DNA of 34,846 nucleotides from UBA11889 sp002313255 (GCA_913045265.1 CAJWQX010000036.1:1-34846); one strand, 5' to 3'. Positions 16,418 through 26,103 are shown, counted from the first letter of the stretch. Notes: generated from the sequence alone by a model not told the origin. Translations and numbers: made by a program.

Positions 16418-19099
16418 ATGACCACCGATTTAAACACCGTGCGACTAGAGGACTATCGTCCTTACCCCTTCGAACTGCAGTCAACCCATCTGACGTTTGA
16501 CATCGGTGCAGATCACACCGACGTCGAATCAACACTCACCTTCCGTCGAACGAGCGACGAACGAAACGAATTGCGCCTTGACGGCATTGACCTGGACCTG
16601 TTGAGCGTTGCCATCGATAACCGTCTTTTAACCAGCAATGAATATTCAGTCGATGCAACGACGCTATCGATCGTCGACCTGCCGGCGCAATTTAACGTAA
16701 CGATTCGAACAAGGATCCATCCCGAGTCCAATACAGCGCTTGAAGGTTTGTATAGATCCGGCGATTTGTACTGCACTCAATGCGAAGCCGAAGGATTCCG
16801 AAAAATCACGTACTACCCCGACAGACCCGACGTCCAATCCAAGTTTACAACCACACTCATCGCCGACTCGGGTCGATTTAGCGTCATGCTTGCCAACGGA
16901 AATCTTATCCGCGATGGAATAACCCCCGATGGCCGGAGAAGCGTTACCTGGAGCGATCCTTTCAACAAGCCTAGCTATCTATTTGCGCTTGTGGCCGGCA
17001 ATTTAGAGGTACTTGAGGACAACTTCACAACGATTTCAGGGCGAGATATCGTGCTTCGCATTTACTCTGAATCGCACAACATAGCCGGGTGTAGACACGC
17101 CATGGAATCACTCAAACGTGCGATGGCGTGGGATGAAATCGCCTTCGGCCGAGAATACGACCTCGATACCTTCATGATCGTTGCGGTTGAAGATTTCAAC
17201 ATGGGAGCCATGGAAAATAAGGGCCTCAATATCTTCAACACGAGTTGCGTTCTCGCTTCTCCAAACACGGCGACGGATGCCGCCTATCTGCGCGTCGAAG
17301 GCGTAGTTGCCCACGAGTACTTTCATAACTGGTCCGGCAATAGAGTCACCTGCCGAGACTGGTTCCAACTGAGTCTGAAAGAAGGTTTCACTGTATTTCG
17401 AGACTCAGAATTTAGCGCGGCAATGAATTCCCGGGACGTTAAACGAATCGAGGATGTAGATGCGCTTCGTACCGTTCAATTTGCCGAGGATGCTAGTCCT
17501 TTGGCTCATCCGGTACGTCCAAGCTCCTACATCGAAATTTCAAACTTTTATACGACGACGATCTATGAGAAAGGCGCGGAAGTCGTGCGTATGTTATCGA
17601 TCATGTTGGGACGCGATAAGTTTCGCGCCGCGACCGATCTTTATTTCGCCCGTCACGATGGAAGCGCGGCAACCACAGAAGACTTCGTCGTCGCAATGGA
17701 GGAAGTATCAGGACTTGACTTAAATCAGTTTCGGAACTGGTACTCGCAAGCTGGAACACCTCTTGTCGAAGTGAAAGAAAGCCATCGGGGAAACACCATC
17801 GAGCTGCATTTGAGACAAATCTGCGGTCCAAGCCCCAATCAACCAGCGAAGTCAGCCTTCCATATCCCGATCGCGATTGGACTGGTTTCAATCGATGGTA
17901 AAGACATTCTTGGTCAAGCTGGAGCATCGAACGGGTTCGACATTTTGGTTCAAACTAACTTGAACTTCGAAAATCCGAACGGCGATGGGACGCTTACACT
18001 TCATTTCGACCGCGAGGAGGCAACCATCACAATAGAAGGTGCCCCGCCGAAAGCGGCGGTGAGTTTCTTACGCGGATTCTCTGCGCCGGTGAAGGTCGAC
18101 TTTCCCAGGTCCAACGCCGATTCGCTCCACCTCGCCTCGAAGGACACGGATGGCTTTGTACGATGGGATGCAGCGCAAACAATCCTTGGCTCCCAGATCG
18201 CTACACGAACATCTAACACCCAACTCGCCAAGGCATTGCTCGAGAAACTGTCGTATTCCGCAATGTCCGCTCCAGATGACGGTGAAGCCAAAGCACTATT
18301 GGCTTCCGCCATGACACTACCTAGTACGATCTATGTGCTCGATCAGAATCCAGGGCGTGACGTCATCGAATTGGACGAAAGTCGTGATCGCGTACACACC
18401 CAATTGGGTGCAGCGCTCGAAAACCGTTGGGATCAGATCGTTAATCAAAATCGCAACGATAGTCCCTATCGTGCTGATGCCATATCAATAGCTCGGCGCT
18501 CACTAAGTCATCTCGCCATGGATTACTTGGGTGCCAGCGTACAGTTAAGAGAACCGCAAACCGCATGGAACTTGTATTACGACCTGTACCAGCGATGCGA
18601 CAACTTGACGGACCGCTTGTTCGCTTTCTCGCGCCTGCTACGACTCGAGACTTCGTTCGCAGAACAAAAATCGCTATTGATCCAAGACTTTTTTGATCGA
18701 TTTCATACGAGCCCGCTAGTAACAGACAAATGGTTTTCGACTCAAGCCAGTTGCATGGTGTCTGGGACCTTGCCAAGAATTATCGAACTCACAAACCACC
18801 CTGAATTTAATTTACACAACCCCAATAGAGCTCGGGCGTTGCTTGTAACCTTCGCGACGGTGAATCATCGCGAATTTCATCGGCCGGACGGCAAAAGCTA
18901 TACCTTCCTAGCGAACGAAATCCTAAAACTCGATTCGCTTAATCCCCAGGTCGCGTCTCGAATTTGCGCGCCACTAACGCGTTGGCAAAGGTTTGACGTT
19001 GCCCGCCAGGAGCGGATGAAAGATGCCCTCGAACGTATCCGGCGCGACTGCCAATCAAAAGATCTCCTCGAGATAACCCAAAAAAGCCTGGTTGCCTGA
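16418..19099 (+). CDS. pepN: aminopeptidase N
   Basis: Cytoplasmic M1 zinc aminopeptidase of 893 residues (E. coli PepN is 870), removing N-terminal residues from peptides. GAMEN at 263-267 binds the substrate N-terminus. The zinc site is HEYFH (His299, Glu300, His303) with Glu322 in LKEGFTVFRD. YEKGAEVVRML supplies the catalytic Tyr. The N-terminal beta domain, catalytic domain and long helical C-terminal domain are in order and intact. GGAA lies 7 nt before ATG 16418. It is a single gene, divergent from xdhC and convergent with ddl, with no obvious terminator in the 115 bp that follow. Confidence 0.97.
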   Translation: MTTDLNTVRLEDYRPYPFELQSTHLTFDIGADHTDVESTLTFRRTSDERNELRLDGIDLDLLSVAIDNRLLTSNEYSVDATTLSIVDLPAQFNVTIRTRIHPESNTALEGLYRSGDLYCTQCEAEGFRKITYYPDRPDVQSKFTTTLIADSGRFSVMLANGNLIRDGITPDGRRSVTWSDPFNKPSYLFALVAGNLEVLEDNFTTISGRDIVLRIYSESHNIAGCRHAMESLKRAMAWDEIAFGREYDLDTFMIVAVEDFNMGAMENKGLNIFNTSCVLASPNTATDAAYLRVEGVVAHEYFHNWSGNRVTCRDWFQLSLKEGFTVFRDSEFSAAMNSRDVKRIEDVDALRTVQFAEDASPLAHPVRPSSYIEISNFYTTTIYEKGAEVVRMLSIMLGRDKFRAATDLYFARHDGSAATTEDFVVAMEEVSGLDLNQFRNWYSQAGTPLVEVKESHRGNTIELHLRQICGPSPNQPAKSAFHIPIAIGLVSIDGKDILGQAGASNGFDILVQTNLNFENPNGDGTLTLHFDREEATITIEGAPPKAAVSFLRGFSAPVKVDFPRSNADSLHLASKDTDGFVRWDAAQTILGSQIATRTSNTQLAKALLEKLSYSAMSAPDDGEAKALLASAMTLPSTIYVLDQNPGRDVIELDESRDRVHTQLGAALENRWDQIVNQNRNDSPYRADAISIARRSLSHLAMDYLGASVQLREPQTAWNLYYDLYQRCDNLTDRLFAFSRLLRLETSFAEQKSLLIQDFFDRFHTSPLVTDKWFSTQASCMVSGTLPRIIELTNHPEFNLHNPNRARALLVTFATVNHREFHRPDGKSYTFLANEILKLDSLNPQVASRICAPLTRWQRFDVARQERMKDALERIRRDCQSKDLLEITQKSLVA

Positions 19100-19214
19100 G
19101 AGGGCCAGAGCAAAACCGCTTTAAATAGATCGGGGTTGCCAAAAGGATTCGTTAATACAGGCAGGCGATGCGGGTTTAGCTAATGTTGGCCGGTTATTCT
19201 TGAGATTGAAAAAA

Positions 19215-20174
19215 TCATGCGCCGCGCGGATACGACACGTTTCTGGGTCGGCTCATAGCATTTACGACGAGCTTGTCCACCAGATCCCCAAAGGACAATC
19301 CAGCGGCTCGGGCCGCATCCGGGTATAGACTGGTCGGGGTCATTCCCGGCATTGTATTGACCTCAAGCAAAACGACTTCGTTTGTTGAGGAAACGAGGAA
19401 ATCCGAACGAGAGAGATCGCGCAATCCCAAACATTCGTGCGCCTTAGTCGCATAATTCGCTATGTCCTCGAGGACATGGTCCGGCAGCGTTGCGGGGATT
19501 TTATGGATGCTTCGTCCGACTTCGTAACGATTACGAAAGTCATACCACTCGCCATCCGGTAATTCGATTTCGGTGACAGGAAACACAAACTTATTCTCTC
19601 CATCAAGATCAAGAACTCCGGCGGTAACCTCTTTTCCGTCAAAATAAGGTTCGACCAACACTGTATCCCCGTAACTTCGAGCATCCATGATGGATTGGGA
19701 CACATCACCGCCATTGGGTAGCCGTGTCACACCAAGCGCAGATCCTTGCCGGAGCGGTTTGATCACTACACGTGACCCGAAACGCTCTGAAATCGCAGCC
19801 GACGATTCGTGAGCATCGACGACGGAAACCAATAAATCCTCAAGCACAGGTAATCCCACCTGGCGGAACAACGTTTTCGCAACGTACTTGTCCATCGCTA
19901 GGGCCGATCCCCGAACGTCGCTGCCAACGTATGGAAGACCTAACATTTCCAGGTACCCCTGTACGGTACCGTCCTCACCCGGCGGGCCATGTAATACCGG
20001 GAACACCACATCCGGGCCAAATGTCGTAATGTTCTTGGTGATATTTTCGTCGAGCTCGATGAGTTCAACCAAGTGACGTTCACCGAGACTGCGTAAAACC
20101 TCATCTGCCGAAGAGCGAGAGATCGCCGATTCGGCAGAATCGCCTCCCGCGAGAACTGCAACTTTCAAGCTCAT
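19215..20174 (-). CDS. ddl: D-alanine--D-alanine ligase
   Basis: ATP-grasp ligase of 319 residues joining two D-alanines for peptidoglycan synthesis. Motifs include LHGPPGEDGTVQGYLEMLG, the DKYVAKTLFRQVGLPV segment, VIKPLRQGSALGV (glycine-rich loop), EVTAGVLD, and EVNTMPGMTPTSLYP for magnesium binding. The omega-loop position reads YDFRNRY, keeping the Tyr of the family but differing from the usual YDYEAKY. This Ddl is not in a mur/fts operon. It is the last gene of a GNAT - S9 peptidase - ddl transcript and overlaps the peptidase stop by 4 bp. It may be a second, specialised Ddl or the only one. Confidence 0.93.
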   Translation of the reverse strand: MSLKVAVLAGGDSAESAISRSSADEVLRSLGERHLVELIELDENITKNITTFGPDVVFPVLHGPPGEDGTVQGYLEMLGLPYVGSDVRGSALAMDKYVAKTLFRQVGLPVLEDLLVSVVDAHESSAAISERFGSRVVIKPLRQGSALGVTRLPNGGDVSQSIMDARSYGDTVLVEPYFDGKEVTAGVLDLDGENKFVFPVTEIELPDGEWYDFRNRYEVGRSIHKIPATLPDHVLEDIANYATKAHECLGLRDLSRSDFLVSSTNEVVLLEVNTMPGMTPTSLYPDAARAAGLSFGDLVDKLVVNAMSRPRNVSYPRGA

Positions 20175-22105
20175 GAAAAGTTCATCAAGTCTGCCCCGTC
20201 AAAAGCTTGCGATAGATCGTCCGCTGGCTCAAACGTGAATACGCGAGCAAAAAACGCATACTCCGCTTCGATCACCTTCTCGATATTAGATCCCTTCCGA
20301 AATCCATGCCCTTCACCTTCGAATTTCATGTACATGACGGCTATGCCTTTGTCGCGCAATGCGCCGACCATGGTTTCAGCCTGATCGGGGGGTACAACCC
20401 GATCTTCCGTCCCCTGAAAAAAAGCAACGGGACAATTAAATCGCTCAACCTCATGAAGGGGAGAGCGCTCGTCCAAAGCGTCGCCAATCAACTTATCTAG
20501 GTATCGAGACTCGAATTTATGCGTGTCGCGCGCAAGCGCTTTAAGGTCGCCAATGCCGTAATGGCTCGCGCCCACCTTAAAGATTGGGGATGTTACTAAG
20601 GCGCGCAGCGTCGTATAGCCGCCCGCACTGCCGCCACGAATAGCCACCCGCGAAGGATCAACGCGATCCGAAGAAATCAAGTGCGTAACCGCGGCAACAC
20701 AATCGGCAACGTCGACGATGCCCCATCGACCGTCCAGTCTCTGCCGATACGCTCGACCGTATCCCGTCGACCCTCCGTAGTCGACGTCTACCACCGCCCA
20801 ACCACGACTGGTGTAGTACTGAATTCGAAAATTCAGATCGCGGCCGGCATGGCCGGTAGGGCCGCCATGACTTATCACCAACAGCGGCGGTTTTTGCGTT
20901 ACATGACCGACGGCTAAAGGGTGTCGGGGAGGGTAAAAATTGGCGAACGTCTCAAGCCCGTCGGCATTTTCGTAGACAAGTTGTTCGGGAAACGAAAAGT
21001 AATCTCGATCAATATCGAGGGTTCCTTGGCTAGCAACTCTAGTAATCTCCGTAGTTGTCAAGTCCATTCTAACTACCGCGTTTAGGTCGTCTGGTTTACC
21101 GGCGACAAAAGCAATACCCGTCGCTGTTCGATTCAAACTAGCGTATGAACTAAACCGGTCTTCAAGCGGCGTAACCATTCCGTTATCAACGTCAACAAAT
21201 ACGAGCGCGGCAACTCCTTTATCAATCCTGTTCGCAACCAAAACGCGGTCTGAAATGGGAATATAAGTACGGATCCCAAAGGCCCATTGAGCGGTCCCGT
21301 ACTCGGCAGCATCTTCGTTGAGACAATAAATACCAGACGAGTCATAGCTGTAGAAGTTCCAGTAACCGTTGGCATCGGAGACAAAAACCAAGCGTTCGGG
21401 GGTTAACCATTCCGGTTGAAATACCGATTCAGCGACACCGCCAGCAACCAAAGTTTCCGTCACGATCCTCCCTGTCGTATCCAAAGTTGCGACAAAGAGC
21501 TGGTTGCCATCCCAGGGCATATTAGGATGGTCCCACACAAGAAAAGCGAGGCGTTCAGCATCACTCGAAAGGCGAGGAGACGAGTAGAAATCGTGACCCG
21601 AGTGAACTACATCGACAACACCAGTCCGGCAATCTATCGCCACGAGTTGATTCACCGGTTCGGAACCAGCGTCATGTGTCTCACGAACACCGATAATGTT
21701 TTCGCGTCCGGTATCCCACGTCACATCCGCATATCGGACGTTCTCGGTACCCGCAGTCAGCTGGGTGATCGCTGTAAAACCATCCAATAAAGAGCACCGA
21801 TAGATATTTTGATCGATCGCATTAACAAAAAAAACGCCATCGCCAGCGACACAGTATGCCCCTCCACCGTACTCGTGAACGCGAGAACGCACGCTATATG
21901 GCGTAGGCGTGAGGTCTCGACGAGCGCCTCGTGTCTCCAGTACGAGAACGCTCCGCCCGTTCTCGAAGGGACGTTGCTCAATCCAAAGGAGGCCGAATTC
22001 GGAGTCTCGCAATTCAGAAATATTAACTAAACCCGACACGGCTAACGTTGCCGTGATAGGAGATCTCCAGGCACCATAACTTTGTTCAGTTTGCGAATGG
22101 TCCAT
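20171..22105 (-). CDS. S9 family serine peptidase (cytoplasmic, prolyl oligopeptidase-like)
   Basis: Peptidase of 644 residues with no signal peptide, so a cytoplasmic role is likely. Residues about 25-370 are the beta-propeller (repeats such as FLVWDHPNMPWDGNQLFVA) and the rest is the hydrolase domain. The triad is Ser493 in GGSAGGY, Asp568 in GTEDRVVPP and His600 in GEGHGF; VISHGGPTGHAG is the oxyanion loop. Start ATG 22105 follows AAGGCGG. It is only distantly like the secreted S9 enzyme at 1280-3250, being a different subfamily (acylaminoacyl-peptidase/dipeptidyl-peptidase style). It lies 9 bp after the GNAT gene and overlaps ddl by 4 bp, so the three form one operon. Confidence 0.93.
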   Translation of the reverse strand: MDHSQTEQSYGAWRSPITATLAVSGLVNISELRDSEFGLLWIEQRPFENGRSVLVLETRGARRDLTPTPYSVRSRVHEYGGGAYCVAGDGVFFVNAIDQNIYRCSLLDGFTAITQLTAGTENVRYADVTWDTGRENIIGVRETHDAGSEPVNQLVAIDCRTGVVDVVHSGHDFYSSPRLSSDAERLAFLVWDHPNMPWDGNQLFVATLDTTGRIVTETLVAGGVAESVFQPEWLTPERLVFVSDANGYWNFYSYDSSGIYCLNEDAAEYGTAQWAFGIRTYIPISDRVLVANRIDKGVAALVFVDVDNGMVTPLEDRFSSYASLNRTATGIAFVAGKPDDLNAVVRMDLTTTEITRVASQGTLDIDRDYFSFPEQLVYENADGLETFANFYPPRHPLAVGHVTQKPPLLVISHGGPTGHAGRDLNFRIQYYTSRGWAVVDVDYGGSTGYGRAYRQRLDGRWGIVDVADCVAAVTHLISSDRVDPSRVAIRGGSAGGYTTLRALVTSPIFKVGASHYGIGDLKALARDTHKFESRYLDKLIGDALDERSPLHEVERFNCPVAFFQGTEDRVVPPDQAETMVGALRDKGIAVMYMKFEGEGHGFRKGSNIEKVIEAEYAFFARVFTFEPADDLSQAFDGADLMNFS

Positions 22106-22114
22106 TGAACCGCC

Positions 22115-22639
22115 TTAGGGTGTAAGCGAATTGCGAGCATCAACACGAACCCAACGTTCGTGGTCACGCCATCGACCACTGATAAATAGAAAATCTTTCG
22201 ATTCACCTTCTAAAGTGAATCCGCAACGCTGAACAAGATTCCTCGACGCGTGGTTATTTGGCTGGATGTTCGCCTCGATTCGGTGCAAACCTAGTTCATC
22301 AAACGCGAAACGTAAAACCAGTTGGAGCGCTTCTGTCATATACCCAACGCCTTGATGTGTCGCGGAAGAGTAATAGCCAAGCGATGCGCTTAGAAAGGAA
22401 CCCCGAACGATGTTATTGATATTGATAACGCCCACGATATCTTGGGTTCTAACGAGACATACCACGAAACCTTCATGGTCGTCTCGATGACAACGGCGCA
22501 GGTAGGATTTGAACATGTGCAGCGTCAGCGGCGGTGAGATCCATGGTTGATGAACTTTGGCGCCAGCATTTGCGAGCGTCACAACTTCGCGCCTGTCAGA
22601 CGATCGGACATCCCGAATATAGACGCGGTTGTTACTCAT
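22115..22639 (-). CDS. GNAT N-acetyltransferase (RimJ/RimL type)
   Basis: Acetyltransferase of about 174 residues that would transfer acetyl from acetyl-CoA to an amine, in this subfamily often a protein N-terminus. VYIRDVRSSDRREV starts the fold; SASLGYYSSATHQGVGYMTEALQLVLRFAFDELGLHRIEANIQPNN-type sequence (GVGYMTEAL as the acetyl-CoA loop, HRIEANI and N..S..L beyond) is characteristic. The start is uncertain: ATG 22639 sits directly before the first strand, while GTG 22678 would add 13 residues; neither has a strong ribosome site. It is the first gene of the operon with the S9 peptidase and ddl. The substrate is unknown. Confidence 0.88.
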   Translation of the reverse strand: MSNNRVYIRDVRSSDRREVVTLANAGAKVHQPWISPPLTLHMFKSYLRRCHRDDHEGFVVCLVRTQDIVGVININNIVRGSFLSASLGYYSSATHQGVGYMTEALQLVLRFAFDELGLHRIEANIQPNNHASRNLVQRCGFTLEGESKDFLFISGRWRDHERWVRVDARNSLTP

Positions 22640-22868
22640 GCTCGATTCAAATCTGTCCGGAACAAAGTCCGCCGACACTCCAGTTTGATTTATCGCAACA
22701 TCGGATTCGTCCGAACGGTTTGGAGAGATTCCCCATCAGTCACTAATTCGCCATGTTCCTTAAAGATCGAAACGTTGATTGCCAAACCCGTCAACGCCCC
22801 TTCCACGAGATGCTGAGTAAATTACACTCAAAAACGATTGTGCAGATACTACGTCGAGCACCGTTCGT

Positions 22869-23654
22869 TCACACAGGAAGCTCAATATCGAAGAATCGAC
22901 AAGCGTTCTCGACAGACGCATCGCGAATCACGCTCTCGGGACAACGCCTCAATCGTGCCAATTCCGCGATAATGAATTTCAGATATGCGGGCTCGTTACG
23001 ACGCGTCCCTAATACTTTCGACATGGTTCGAGAAAGAAGGTAGGGCGCATCGGTTTCAACAAGCAAACGATCAATCGGGATCCTATCGACTAATCGACGG
23101 AGTCCCTCGCCGCGCCGCTCATCGCAAATCCATCCGGTAACCCCGATGTAAAAATCTTCTGCTATAAATCCGTCGAGTTCGTCGGAATTCCCGGTAAAGC
23201 AGTGCACGACACACTTGGTTGGTGCGTAACGCCGAAGCACCGCCAACACTTCACCTTCCGTGTCGCGATCATGGACGAAGACCGGAAGTGCGATCCGGGC
23301 CGCAAGATCAAGTTGCGCCTCGAATACCTGCCGCTGTGCATCGCGTTCCGAATAATTACGATAAAAATCAAGACCCATCTCTCCTACTGCTACGACATGA
23401 GGAGACGAAGTCAACCCTTCGAGTGTATCCAACCAATCGGGTTTAACGTGATCTGCATCATGGGGGTGTATACCGACGGTTGCAGACAAGTACGCCCCAT
23501 GCTTTGTAGCTAAAGCGATGGCGTGCTGACTTTCCTGGATGTTGGTACCGGTCACGACAATGTGTTGCACACCCTCGCGCTTTGCTCGATTCAATACTTC
23601 CCCCAAATCGTCAGTAAATACTGAATTCGTTAGGTTGGCCCCAATGTCAATCAT
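22869..23654 (-). CDS. tatD: TatD family metal-dependent DNase/hydrolase
   Basis: TIM-barrel metal-dependent hydrolase of 261 residues, closer to TatD itself than to YcfH/YjjV. It opens MIDIGANLTNSVF, with NLT at the place of the HxH of other members as in E. coli TatD, and has GIHPHDADHV, GEMGLDFYR, VFVHDRD, VVHCFTGN and VETDAPY for metal binding. TatD acts as an exonuclease and in oxidative DNA repair and DNA turnover. ATG 23654 is chosen from this alignment; a longer frame from 23708 adds 18 unlikely residues. It overlaps the slt stop by 8 bp, so it is coupled to slt and is the last gene of the uspA-slt-tatD operon. Confidence 0.92.
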   Translation of the reverse strand: MIDIGANLTNSVFTDDLGEVLNRAKREGVQHIVVTGTNIQESQHAIALATKHGAYLSATVGIHPHDADHVKPDWLDTLEGLTSSPHVVAVGEMGLDFYRNYSERDAQRQVFEAQLDLAARIALPVFVHDRDTEGEVLAVLRRYAPTKCVVHCFTGNSDELDGFIAEDFYIGVTGWICDERRGEGLRRLVDRIPIDRLLVETDAPYLLSRTMSKVLGTRRNEPAYLKFIIAELARLRRCPESVIRDASVENACRFFDIELPV

Positions 23655-25545
23655 GGAGCGAGGGGACTCGTCGTTCGTGTGCCGCAAGGACGGGCAAAGG
23701 ATTTCCAAGTATTTGCGAATAGACGTAACTACCCGCTAATACGTTCTTAACGTAACTTTTTGTCTCGCGGAGTGGAATTTGTTCAATCCAAGCAACTGTC
23801 TCGATTCCAGAAAATCGCCGGAGCCATTCGTCGACTCGCGTCGGACCCGCGTTGTACGCGGCCGCTGCGACTGCTCGGTTCGCGTCATATCGTGTCATCA
23901 ACTCGGCAAGGTAATGCGCGCCCAAACGAATATTGACTAGCGGATCCATTAGAGCGTCCAAATCAGGTTGCTTTTCTCTAATTTTATCCGCTGTTGATCG
24001 CGCCGTTCTTGGCATCAATTGCATAACACCTCTTGCTCCTTTCGGCGAAACCGCTGAAGGATCAAATACACTTTCTTGCCGTGAAATGGCGAAGAGAATC
24101 GGTAGCGGAATCGACGTTTCGAATGCGTGTCGACGGAAGGTATCTATGAATGGAATCGGAAACCGGACAGCCAAGAAATCATGCAATTCGGCACGGTTCG
24201 CCGCGACGACGGCTTGATCGAACCAGCCCATTTCGACGAGGTAAAAAACCAGTTCCGGTCGAAATTCTTCCTCTAGTCCTTCAAAGAGATACAAGTATTC
24301 CCGTCGCGCGTTGGGCAAGTCACCAACCGCGTAGAGCTCACTCATTCGACGGACACTCGGTAATCCCCGTAGTGTCAGGGCGTTCGCAGGTTCAATTGAT
24401 AGTCGTTCTTGGTTCAAGGCTGGCTCCAAATTCATTAAGAGCGCGGCCAAGAAACCATAATAGGTTCGTTCGCTAGCAAGTTCGTTTAGAACACTTGCGC
24501 CTTCAGCATCGCCCAATTCAATTAGGGCTTTGCCGTACCAGTATCTCCATTTGGGCGTGTCGCGGTACGACACCGGCAAGGCACCAATCCATTTCGCGAG
24601 ATTACGATAGTTCCTGGTACGTGTGCTTTGGTCTGCTAACGCCTCAAGAACCTCAGCAGAATACCAGGGCAATTCAAGAGCAACGTCATTCCCAAATTTT
24701 GACAGCTCAATGACTAGATTTTCTTCGATATATTGGCGTTGATAGTCAGCGAATCTATATTCCGTTTGGTAACGCTGCCACATCGCCATGGCTTTGCCAG
24801 GATCCCGCCGCGCGTATCGTAAAAGACCATGGACTATGGATTGGCGGCCGTATGGGTCATCTCTGAATTTATCGATATTTCGGATCGTGGAAGGTCTGAC
24901 ATGGACGTCGTAAAAGGTTCCAGCGGCCGCCGACACCGAATCGGAAAAAAAGCGCAGCAAGTACTTAGCGAGAGTGACGGAATTCGCCTCTAAGGCGAGC
25001 TGAAGCCTTTCCCAAGCAATTTCATCTGTGACCCCGCCGTTATCAATCCAGGCCTTGAATAATGGATCACAAGGCTTGGGCTGAGACGTTCCCACTTTCC
25101 ACAGCGTCGGAACCTTGGACAAAGCTTCTTTGCGTTGACCGTCTCGGTATAACGCCCTGAGGTAGTAACACTGAGCCTCTGCGCCGCCCGACGGCTCGTA
25201 GTGCTCAAGGTAGCGTGACCAGCGTCCTCGCTTCGCCTGAGTAGCTAGCCAAAGGCGAAAAAAACGCTGTTCTAACGGCGTTTCTTCCCATTGTTCGCGA
25301 AGCTTTGTTGCAGTCGAAGTACCTAGGGAAGAAATACGCCTCTTGGCCTCGAAAAAATCAAGGTATGGCTTTAGAACATAGTCCCCGAGCTCTTCTCGAA
25401 GTCGCCTAAATTCTCGAAGACGGCCTGTTTCGATAGCGAAGACTGCACGCTTGTACGCTCGTCGATCTTCATAAATATCTCCCCAGACAGAGGGGCAACC
25501 GACACAAAGGGAAAGTACTAGCCAAAGCCAGGTTCGCGGCACCAC
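23647..25545 (-). CDS. slt: soluble lytic murein transglycosylase
   Basis: Periplasmic lytic transglycosylase of 632 residues (E. coli Slt70 is about 645), cleaving glycan strands to 1,6-anhydro-muropeptides. The signal peptide is VPRTWLWLVLSLCVGCPSVWG. A long superhelical domain follows, and the C-terminal SLT domain has the catalytic Glu491 in ISRQESVFDPSAVS, then GVMQLMPRTA and AYNAGPTRVDEWL. The start is GTG at 25545, 8 bp after the uspA stop; a second in-frame GTG follows at once. It overlaps tatD by 8 bp. Coupling with uspA suggests stress-linked control, but this is inference. Confidence 0.94.
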   Translation of the reverse strand: MVPRTWLWLVLSLCVGCPSVWGDIYEDRRAYKRAVFAIETGRLREFRRLREELGDYVLKPYLDFFEAKRRISSLGTSTATKLREQWEETPLEQRFFRLWLATQAKRGRWSRYLEHYEPSGGAEAQCYYLRALYRDGQRKEALSKVPTLWKVGTSQPKPCDPLFKAWIDNGGVTDEIAWERLQLALEANSVTLAKYLLRFFSDSVSAAAGTFYDVHVRPSTIRNIDKFRDDPYGRQSIVHGLLRYARRDPGKAMAMWQRYQTEYRFADYQRQYIEENLVIELSKFGNDVALELPWYSAEVLEALADQSTRTRNYRNLAKWIGALPVSYRDTPKWRYWYGKALIELGDAEGASVLNELASERTYYGFLAALLMNLEPALNQERLSIEPANALTLRGLPSVRRMSELYAVGDLPNARREYLYLFEGLEEEFRPELVFYLVEMGWFDQAVVAANRAELHDFLAVRFPIPFIDTFRRHAFETSIPLPILFAISRQESVFDPSAVSPKGARGVMQLMPRTARSTADKIREKQPDLDALMDPLVNIRLGAHYLAELMTRYDANRAVAAAAYNAGPTRVDEWLRRFSGIETVAWIEQIPLRETKSYVKNVLAGSYVYSQILGNPLPVLAAHERRVPSLHD

Positions 25546-25553
25546 TAGAGCGA

Positions 25554-26003
25554 TCAGTGGTGGCGGGCGTCGTCACCGACGCGAACCGCAAGGACATCGC
25601 ATGCCGCACCATGCAATACCCCGTTCGCCGTCGAACCTAGCAGCAGCGCGAGACCGTGACGTCCGTGACTGCCAACAATGATGACGTCTACTCCCTCCTC
25701 GCTAGCGATTCGATGTATTTCACTGTCAGGTCGGCCGAATACCAAATGTCGCCGTTGTTCCGGAATACCTATTTCCGACGAAAACTCCGCCAAATGAGAT
25801 TTCGCCTGCTCGTGAATCTGATCCTGCACTGACGATAGATCCATAGGAATATCGCCACCGTACGCAAGGCTCAGGGGTTCGATCACATGAATGATATGTA
25901 GCTCCGCGTCCGATTGACCAGCGATTGCCGTTGCCCGTTCGGCAACGTGCCTGCAATCTTCAGTAAGATCAACGGCAAGAAGGATTCGGGAATATGCGCC
26001 CAT
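25554..26003 (-). CDS. universal stress protein (UspA family)
   Basis: Universal stress protein domain of 149 residues. It starts with YSRILLAVDLTEDC and ends with the nucleotide-binding loop VGSHGRHGLALLLGSTANGVLH followed by CDVLAVRV, typical of ATP-binding Usp proteins. ATG 26003 is chosen: the longer frame from 26051 would run through the candidate promoter at 26030-26058. It is the first gene of the uspA-slt-tatD operon, divergent from the gene at 26104. Confidence 0.92.
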   Translation of the reverse strand: MGAYSRILLAVDLTEDCRHVAERATAIAGQSDAELHIIHVIEPLSLAYGGDIPMDLSSVQDQIHEQAKSHLAEFSSEIGIPEQRRHLVFGRPDSEIHRIASEEGVDVIIVGSHGRHGLALLLGSTANGVLHGAACDVLAVRVGDDARHH

Positions 26004-26029
26004 GTCACTTTCGCAGTCGAGATGTCGGG

Positions 26030-26058
26030 ACCATACTCCACACATTTGCATGACTCAA
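26030..26058 (-). promoter_or_regulatory. candidate uspA-slt-tatD promoter with overlapping dyad
   Basis: On the minus strand TTGAGT (26053-26058) and TATGGT (26030-26035) are 17 bp apart, each 4 of 6 matches to consensus. An inverted repeat ACTCA-N9-TGAGT (26053-26071) overlaps the -35. The leader to ATG 26003 would be about 20 nt. Confidence 0.38.
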
Positions 26059-26103
26059 TATCCAACTGAGTGGTTATTTCGGTCTGAAATGGGTGGCCTT
26101 TAA

